Source of the DNA: Miscanthus floridulus
Taxonomy: Eukaryota; Streptophyta; Magnoliopsida; Poales; Poaceae
Assembly (NCBI RefSeq): GCF_019320115.1
Contig: NC_089582.1
Coordinates: 117,574,657-117,638,656, forward strand
DNA length: 64,000 nucleotides
Reading direction: 5' to 3'
The notes beneath the pieces were generated by a model. The model saw nothing but the letters and a program-made list of their open reading frames with translations. It did no database searches and was not told the DNA's origin. Positions 57,293 to 64,000 of the stretch are shown here, piece after piece (the first letter of the stretch is position 1; each line of letters begins with the position of its first letter). The position numbers were made by a program, and so were the translations under genes.

Positions 57293-59160
57293 TCTAGGGG
57301 TTCGGAGGCTAGGCCCCTAAGGGTTTCGATAGCCGCCCCAGGGCAACAGAGTCAGGGATGACCATGGGCGAGCCCACATGGGGCCAAGGCCCAAGTAAGC
57401 GAAATGCTTGGGATGCCCTAAGTTGTGTCCGAGACCGGCAGGGAGGTCTCCGAATGGGATCCCACTGTAGGGAGGCACCGAGCCACCAGGGCCTAGCGAA
57501 CGGCCTCAGCACCCACTAGAGAAACCCTCTAGTACTCTTGGAGTGCATCTCTGGACCACTAGCCGACCCCTAGCGAATGGGGCATGGGCCTCCACTTGGA
57601 CTCACCCGATAACAGCTCACCAGAAATGCCACCGCTCGCGCCCATCGAGGGTAGCTTGGCATATTCCACCCCTCCTTCCGAATGAAAAGGAAGCGCGAGG
57701 GTTGTACGAAAAGCTAGGGGAACCCCTAATGACCCTCTTACTTCGTGCAGAGGCTAGGGGGCTCCTCCTGCAATCTTGCCGAGACCTAGTGACCTAGGCT
57801 CGCGCACGAGGGGGCTCAGCAAAACAACCCCTCCTTCCAAACAAAAAGGACGTGTGAGGGTCGATTCAAAAAGTCAGGGGAACTCCTGATGGCCCTCTCG
57901 CTTCGTGCAGAGGCTAGGGAGCTCTTCCTGTAGATATGTCGAGACCTCGTGACCCAGGCTCGCACCCAAGGGGGGCTCGGCAAACAAACCCTCATGCGCG
58001 AGGGGCGTACAAAAAGCCAGGGGAACTCTTGACGGCCCTCTCGCTCCATGTAGAGGCTAGAGGCTCTTCCTGCAACCTTGCCAAGACCCACTGACCCAGG
58101 CTCATACTCGAATGGGCTCAACAAACAACCCCTCCGTCTGAACAAAAAGGATGTGTGAGGGTCGAACAAAAAAGTCAGGGGGACCCCTGACCACCCTCTC
58201 GCTCCGTGTGGAGACTCGGGGGCTCCTCCTGCGCCCAAGACAAAGACAAGCAACCTAAGCCCACGCCAAAAGTTTCGTTACAGACATGATAAAGGGCATC
58301 AAGCCCGTTACGGTCTAGGGGTTCAAAGGCTGGGCCCCCTAGGGTTTCGATAGCCGCCCTAGGGCAATAGAGTCAGGGACGACTATGGGCGAGCCCACGT
58401 ATGGCCAAGGCCCGAGCAAACAATCGCTCGAGATGTCCTAAGTCGTGTTCGAGACCGGCAGGGAGGTCTTCGAATGGGATCCCACCATAGGGAGGCACCA
58501 AGCCACCAGGGCCCAGCGAACGGCCTCGGCACCCACTAGAGAAACCCTCTGGTACTCTTGGAGTGCGTCTCTGGACCACTAGCCAACCCCTAGCGAATAG
58601 GGCATGGGCCTCCACTTGGACTCACCCGATAACAGCTCACCAGAAATGCCACCGCTCACACCCATCGAGGGTAGCTTGGCATAGTCCACCCCTCCTTCCG
58701 AACAAAAAGGAAGCGCGAGGATCATATGAAAAGCTAGGGGAACCCTTGATGGCCCTCTTGCTCCATGTAGAGGCTAGGGGGCTCCTCCTGCAAACTTGCC
58801 GAGACCCAGCGACCCAGGCTCATGCACGAGGGGGCTTGGCAAAACAACCCCTCCTTCCGAACGAAAAGGACGCGCGAGGGTTGATTCAAAAAGACAGGGG
58901 AACCCCTAACGGCCCTCTCGCTTCGTGCAGAGGTTAGGGAGCTCTTCCTGCAGATATGTCGAGACCCCACGACCCAGGCTCGCACCCGAGGGGGGCTCGG
59001 CAAACAAACTCTCATGCGCGAGGGGCATACAAAAAGCCAGGGAAACTCCCGACGGCCCTCTCACTCCGTGCAGAAGCTCGGGGGCTCTTCCTATGACCTC
59101 GCCGAAACCCCGCGACCCAAACTCGTACTTGTAGGCTCAGCAAATACGATAAAAACTTCA
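57293..59160. repeat. Higher-order tandem repeat in the Tat 3' region
   Basis: A large unit of about 1021 bp: TCTAGGGGTTC...GTTTCGATAGCCGCCC starts at 57293 and again at 58314. Inside each unit are smaller units of about 160 bp beginning CCCCTCCTTCC or a variant: 57669, 57828, 57988, 58129 in the first, and 58689, 58848, 59008 in the second. Each small unit carries GGAACCC..GA.GGCCCTCT and GCAGAGGCTAGGGGGCTC words. Non-coding. Confidence 0.9.
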
Positions 59161-59177
59161 CTCAATATGAAAAAAGC

Positions 59178-59207
59178 CCCTAGAGGAGTAAATCCACTCC
59201 TCTAGGG
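59178..59207. other. Perfect 12-bp hairpin near the Tat 3' LTR
   Basis: CCCTAGAGGAGT and its exact complement are separated by six bases. It lies about 150 bp before the 3' LTR. Function unknown. Confidence 0.7.
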
Positions 59208-59357
59208 CCATGGGGGCTACACCCGGCGGGTGCGCTCGCGCGCACCCACCGAAACCTCAAAAAATAAAACACAATCCCTGCAGGAGCGGCTGTAAGCCAA
59301 GTCTCGACAAACCCTCAGGGAGAGTGCTCCCACTCCCCCTAAAGGCTCGGGGGCTAC

Positions 59358-60668
59358 TATTGGGTACCATAAAATGGGGTACCCCGAGCGTACACAAAAA
59401 GAGTCACTTAAACCCCATCAACAACAAAGCCAGAAGGTAAGCCATGGGTTAACCACTGGCCCCGTCCGAGCCCACTGGCTCTCTGCCTCGCCTTAGGCCT
59501 CACATGGGAGGTCTCGATGCCCTGACGAGTCTCCGCCTCGTGCGAGGCCTCTCGCGGGAGGCCTCGACAAGGAGCCCAATCTCTGTCTTGCCCGAGGCCC
59601 CGTGCGTACAGCCTCGAACGAGACAGCGATTCTTCGTATCGCTCGAGGCTGGCTTGGCAATAACCCATCGCTCCCGCCTCGACCAATCTTCCCAACAGCG
59701 CATCACGTCCCATTAATGCATCAACCACCCCCGCAATTTCAGCCGGACAATGGCTCGACACCACAGAGTGGCTGACGGGACAAAGAGTTGCATCAACGCC
59801 ATACCGGCTAGGACAAGGCACGGCAGGGATTACCGGCCACTGTGTTCTGGCGTTGTGCCCACGATCAGTGCCTGCACTGCACTATGCCCCATAACCCCTA
59901 CCTCGAAGACAACACGGCATGGGAAGTCTAGTCCGGGTCATCATCGCCTTAGAATCAGCGTACAAAATTAGCTGCTCCCTCCGAGCCTCGGCACTCTACG
60001 TTAGGGCCTCGGCTATCTCGAGATTCACGTCTACCGAGACCCCCCACGATGGTTTGGCCTAGGCACCAACCGAGCCCCGGCTTCGCGCGCAGTCAACCTA
60101 CAGTGACCCACATGCCGACCGCCACGCCCACTTCAAGGTAGCCCTAGAGCTCCCACGATGCACAAGATCAGATGTGACCAGCGCGTCACCCCAGTACTTC
60201 AAGGACAGACCACTCCGATGACCACGCCACCACAGGAACAGGCTACAGGGCTCAGACACGCCGCCTTCGTTCGCACGACGCTGTATAGTTAGCACATGTA
60301 CTACCCTTATCCCCCTTCAACTATAAAAGGAAAGGACCTGGGCCATTTCTAGGGGAGGAACACACGCGCGCACAAGCAACACTCTGTAACACGCACGCTT
60401 TCCCGCTGCCTGAGAGCAACGTCTCAAGCAGCCCGCACCACTCCACGTCGAGACCTAGGACTAGCTCCCTCTCTCACCCAGCTTGTAACCCCCTACTACA
60501 AGCACTCCGGTGCAAGGAATACAAGATCGACCTCTTAGACTAGACGTAGGGCACCGATTGCCTAAACTAGTATAAGCCTTGTGTCTCTTTGCATCACCAT
60601 CCGAGATCGGGAACACGCAGTACAAATTCACTAGTTGGTTGAGGACCCCTCGGTCCGAAACACCAACA
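59358..60668 (+). repeat. 3' LTR of the nested Tat element
   Basis: Begins TATTGGGTACCATAAAATGG and ends AACACCAACA, 1311 bp. Preceded by the purine-rich AAAGGCTCGGGGGCTAC and followed by the target duplication CATAC. Confidence 0.9.
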
Positions 60669-61700
60669 CATACACAAACTAAACATGATGTCAGGCCTAG
60701 ATACGGTTAAATATAACAAGCTACCAATCATGGAGCGGTAGAGAGTTTGATCAACCATTTTACCTCCCTCATCTAGGTCGAGATGTCCATTAGATGGCAT
60801 TGGTGTCTTGATTGGCTTACATTCATCCATATTGAACCTCTTGAGAAGATCCTTAGTATATTTTTCTTGAGAGATGAAAATCCCTTCTCTTATTTGCTTG
60901 ACTTAAAAACCAAGAAAGAATATAAGCTCTCCAATCATAGACATCTCGAACTCCTTCGACATCAATTCATCAAACTCTTTGCAAGAATCTTCATTTGATG
61001 ATCCAAAGATTATATCGTCAACATATACTTGACAAATGAAGATCTCTCCATCAAGCTTCTTGGTAAATAGTGTGGTGTTGACCTTCCCAATGGTGAAGCC
61101 CTTCTTAATGAGAAAATCCTGAAGGCGCTCATACCAAGCTCTTGGGGCTTGCTTAAGCCCATATAGTGCCTTGGACAACCTATAAACATGATTAGGATAT
61201 CTATGGTCTTCAAACCTGGGAGGTTGATCAACATAGACTAGTTCATTAATAAAGCCATTTAAAAATGCACTTTTAACATCCATTTGATATAATTTCATTT
61301 CATGATGCGATGCATATGCAAGGAGGATACGAATGGCTTCAACTCTTGCAATTGGTGCAAAGGTCTCTCCAAAATCCAACCTTTCAACTTGAGAGAACCC
61401 CTTTGCAACTAGTCTTGCCTTGTTCCTCACAACAACGCCTTGATCATCTTGCTTGTTGTGGAACACCCACTTTGTTCCAATGACTCTTGCATCTTGTGGT
61501 CACTCTTTATGAGTCCAAACTTTATTGCGGGTAAAGTTGTTCAACTCTTCATGCATGATATTTATCCAATCAGAATCTTGAAGAGCTTCTTCTACATTCT
61601 TAGGTTCAACACAAGAGACAAAGGAGTGACGTTCAATAAAAGAAGCAAGCTTTTGAGATCGAGTCATTACACCCTTTGATGGACTTCCTATGATGAGATC
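60669..61700 (-). pseudogene. pol: Copia reverse transcriptase (part before the nested insertion)
   Basis: RVT_2-type RT: KARLVAKGFSQVERLDFGET, FAPIARVEAIRILLAYA, MDVKSAFLNGFINELVYVDQ and ALYGLKQAPRAWYERL. The catalytic YVDD lies in CQVYVDDIIFGSSNE. The tail (CKPIKTPMPSNGHLDLDEGG, YRSMIGSLLYLTVSRPDI) stops at the gypsy insertion and resumes at 33477. A stop at 60903 interrupts the frame (FFLGF*). The frame matches integrase and protease upstream in the element. Confidence 0.88.
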
Positions 61701-62114
61701 TTATGGACGAGCTTGTAGTAGAGGTGAACTTCTTCTATCAACCACTTGAGGGGGAGGTTGTGGAGCATCAACATCTTGTGCTTATGCCACCATTTGATCA
61801 TGAGAGACATGAGTATCTTCATTTTTTATTCTTCTATTTTTATCACCATCTTGTGGCACATTTGATGAAGAAGGTGGATCAATCACTTGTACATCATCTT
61901 TAGGCTTGATGTCTCCAACTGGAATGTTCTTTATAGCCTCCCTCAATGGTTTATCACTTACATCATCAAGATTCTCGTGTGCTCCTTGGGAGTCATTAAA
62001 TTCATCAAATTTCACATCATATGTTTCTTCAAGCAAGCTGGTGGCATGATTAAATACTCTATATGCTTTGGACTTTGATGAGTAACCAACAAGAAAACCA
62101 ATATCACAACGTCT
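61701..62114 (-). pseudogene. pol: Copia integrase-RT linker
   Basis: The variable region between integrase and RT. The frame at 61782-62036 (EETYDVKFDEFNDSQGA, then DVQVIDPPSSSNVPQDGD) is acidic and Ser/Pro-rich as usual for this linker. No catalytic motif. Confidence 0.6.
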
Positions 62115-62855
62115 TTAAAACTTCCTTAGATGTTGTCGCTTCTTATAGATGTAGCATTTGCAACCAAACACCCTAAAGAAGGAGACATCCGACTTCTTCC
62201 CATTGAGCAACTCATAAGGTGTCTTGCCAAGAAACTTTTGAAGAAATAGACGGTTGGATGCATAACATGCGGTGTTGATAGCTTCTGCCCATAGAGCTTT
62301 GGGTGTATTGTACTCATCAAGCATTGTTCTTGCAAGTGTGATTAGTGTCTGGTTCTTTCTCTCAACTACACCATTTTGTTGAGGAGTATATGTTGCAGAG
62401 ACCTTATGCTTGATTCCAAGCTCATCACAATAGGCTTTAATGTTTATGTTGTCAAACTCTTTTCCATTATCACTTCTAATCTTCTTGAGCTTCACTTTAA
62501 ACTTATTTTATGCTCTCTTGGCAAACTTCTTGAAACATGAAGCAACCTCGGTCTTGTCATGAAGGAAGAACACCTATGTATATCTTGAGTAGTCATCAAC
62601 AATCATAAGACAAGAAAGATTTTCTCCTAAACTCTTATAAGTTGTTGGTCCAAATAAGTCCATGTGAAGGAGCTCTAGCACTCTTGTTGTTGACATGAAA
62701 GCTTTTGTAGGATGAGTGTTTGTAACTTGTTTGCTGACTTGACATGCACTACAAAGCTTGTCCTTCTCAAATTTCACATCCTTCAACCCTCTCACCAATT
62801 CATTCTTCATAAGCTTCTTGAGTGAGCTCATCCCAACATGAGTAAGTCTTCTATG
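62115..62855 (-). pseudogene. pol: Copia integrase
   Basis: GAG-pre-integrase part with CSACQVSKQVTNTHP, then the rve core: Asp in LLHMDLFGPTTYKS, DDYSRYT, Asp in KIRSDNGKEFDN, and Glu in PQQNGVVERKNQTL. The C-terminal side has MLDEYNTPKALWAEAINTAC and YELLNGKKSDVSFFRVFGCK, ending at 62115. Stops at 62574 and near 62510 interrupt it. Catalytic residues D, D and E are all kept. Confidence 0.88.
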
Positions 62856-63260
62856 TCATAGTCTCCCAAGTAATGTTTTGGTGAATAGGCATGTCTTCAA
62901 GTTAGCATCATCGGAGGTGAAATCCACTAGATATAGGTTGTTGTATCTAAATCCCTTGGATATCACTTGATTATCATCTTTCTTAGATACAACCACTTCC
63001 TTCTCAATAAACAAGCATTGAAAGCCAAGATCACAAAATTGTCCAACGGATAGCAAGTTGAAACTCAAAGAAGCAACATATAGCACATTTGAAATAGAGT
63101 GATCATTTGATATTGGCACTTTGCCCAATCATTTGACTTTGCCCTTTGAATTATCTCCAAATATAATTCTTTCTTGGCCATCTACTTCTTCATCTAGTGA
63201 GGTGAACATACGAGGATCACCGGTTATATGTTATGTGCAACCACTTTCAATTACCCAATG
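62856..63260 (-). pseudogene. pol: Copia aspartic protease, mutated active site
   Basis: The active-site segment reads WVIESGCT*HITGDPRMFTS, where the family has DSGCTQHMTGD. The catalytic Asp is replaced by Glu and the Gln codon is a stop. Downstream IIFGDNSKGKVK, SISNVLYVASLSFNLLSVGQ and FIEKEVVVSKK match the protease/GAG-pre-integrase region. The Asp change should abolish activity independently of the stops. Confidence 0.8.
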
Positions 63261-64000
63261 ACTTCCACCGGTCTTGTAGTTCACCTACACACAAGAGATC
63301 AAGCTTATTTAGGGACCCATACTTATTGAGGGCCCTTGACTTTCTCTACTAGTGACTGCAATCCAAATTTTCTTAGGCCTATTTTTGTTGGAAGGTCCAT
63401 GACTTTTATTTTACCACTAGAGTCCTTTCTAAGTATGTAATGAGCATTGAAAGTAAAAGGTCTAGCATGCTTGGGCAAGGGTTGTGGTGGTGGAGTTTGA
63501 CACTCATGGGCAAAGTGACCTTATCCACACTCAAAACACCTCTTTGGCTTTGGCTTTGACTTGTGTTGTTGTTGAGCTTGTGCCTTCTTCTCTTGATTTG
63601 CCAAATACCCAATGCCACTTCTATCCATCTTCATAATAGTGTTCATGAGTAGCTCACTTTGAAGATGTTGACCTCTTATGAATTTGCTCAACCCAATCTT
63701 GAGATGTTCTTTTTCTAACTTGAGCTTTTTGTTCTCTTCTTTGAGCTCATCATAATTTTTCTCTTTCTTGAGTCTCTTGTTCTCTTCTTTGAGCTTCTCA
63801 TTCTCAAGAGCTAGATCACTATCATGGTCAAAGTTCTCTAACACAATGGTGTTGGTGGTTGACAGCTTTTCAAGATCTTTCTTAAACTTCTCATTCTCAT
63901 TCTTGATCTTGACATATTCATCATAATTATCGAACTCAACCACTTGGTTGCCTCTGCTACTAGAACCTTGCTCAATGCTCTCAATAATCAAATCATCACA
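63261..64000 (-). pseudogene. gag: Copia gag C-terminal part, cut by window end
   Basis: Coiled-coil-rich segment with repeats of the type ENEKLKEENKRLKKEK (about 63730-63850), then a basic stretch and a zinc knuckle beginning KRCFECG. A TAA at 63521 splits the knuckle (CFECG*GHFAHEC). The long Glu/Lys coiled coil in gag is typical of SIRE/Maximus. The rest of gag and the 5' LTR lie beyond the window. Confidence 0.8.

Larger units (their letters stand above)
33478..60668 (+). mobile_element. Nested Tat-type Ty3/gypsy retrotransposon
   Basis: Flanked by the 5-bp duplication CATAC (33473-33477 and 60669-60673). LTRs are 33478-34791 and 59358-60668; the primer-binding site is at 34794-34811. 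Contents in order: gag-pol on the plus strand (34885-41230), an antisense ORF block (41817-55530), an inverted solo LTR, tandem repeats, and a purine-rich stretch (AAAGGCTCGGGGGC) before the 3' LTR. An antisense ORF downstream of pol is known from Grande-like grass Tat elements. The total of 27.2 kb includes two later insertions; without them it would be about 16.1 kb. The LTRs differ at several percent of positions by eye, mostly transitions. Confidence 0.93.
27682..64000 (-). mobile_element. Ty1/copia retrotransposon, SIRE/Maximus type, split by nested insertions
   Basis: From the window end downward: gag, protease, integrase and RT (60669-64000), then, beyond a nested gypsy element (33478-60668), the rest of RT/RNase H (32870-33477), an env-like ORF, polypurine tracts and the 3' LTR. 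Order PR-IN-RT-RH is copia. An extra ORF after pol and several GGGGGAG tracts are typical of SIRE/Maximus. The inserted length plus one target copy is 27196 bp. Adding it to the RNase H stop position (32870) gives a multiple of 3, the same phase as the integrase and RT stops (60903, 62115, 62574, 62856), so pol was one frame across the insertion. The 5' end is off-window. Confidence 0.9.

Noticed and set aside
57669..59160. Regularly spaced repeats that might recall a CRISPR array
   Set aside because: Units are about 160 bp with no repeat/spacer structure and lie inside a plant retrotransposon. They are ordinary tandem repeats.

Overview
The window is nuclear DNA from a grass, most likely a panicoid such as the sorghum/sugarcane/maize group. 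The evidence is GC-rich, intron-bearing plant genes, CACTA ends built from TTTAGTCCCGG hairpins, and grass-type LTR retrotransposons nested inside each other. This clade call is an inference from family resemblance. No bacterial features, CRISPR array or operon is present.

Two host genes can be read, both on the minus strand. The first (15961-18022) is a nine-exon UDP-glucose 4-epimerase whose splice joints all keep frame, giving 365 residues. The second (24029-26286) is a two-exon LRAT/NC-domain protein of the LEAD-SENSITIVE 1 type, 268 residues. Each has a TATA box at a sensible distance. Between and around them lie small transposon remnants: a damaged hAT-like element at 13.97-15.63 kb, MITE-like elements at 15.7, 20.5 and 20.9 kb, an isolated LTR-like block at 21.1-22.0 kb, and short tandem repeats.

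The left flank (1-12937) is a CACTA transposon carrying a broken Transposase_24 / Ulp1-protease gene. It is interrupted by a minus-strand Ty3/gypsy (Tat-like) retrotransposon whose 5' LTR is at 5952-6356 and whose 3' end is off-window.

The right flank (27682-64000) is one nested structure. The outermost layer is a minus-strand Ty1/copia element of SIRE/Maximus type (3' LTR 27682-28509, env-like ORF, RNase H, then RT, integrase and gag continuing off-window). A plus-strand Tat-type gypsy element (33478-60668, target duplication CATAC) is inserted between its RT and RNase H. That gypsy element carries a decayed gag-pol, an antisense ORF block with a gypsy-type transposase-like domain, and a 1-kb higher-order tandem repeat. 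Into its antisense ORF a large non-coding retrotransposon derivative (LARD, 45002-54809, target duplication ACCCT) has inserted, with about 4.39-kb LTRs around a 1.03-kb non-coding interior. A solo LTR of the gypsy element's own family sits upside down at 55834-57114 (AGCTA/AGTTA). Removing each insertion with one target copy restores the reading-frame phase of the interrupted ORF, which supports the boundaries independently.

I found no clearly new biological system. The most unusual items are the frame-verified nest, the young LARD with intact replication signals, the copia LTR with 205-bp inverted arms, the antisense ORF with its own TATA-like box, and the higher-order repeat.
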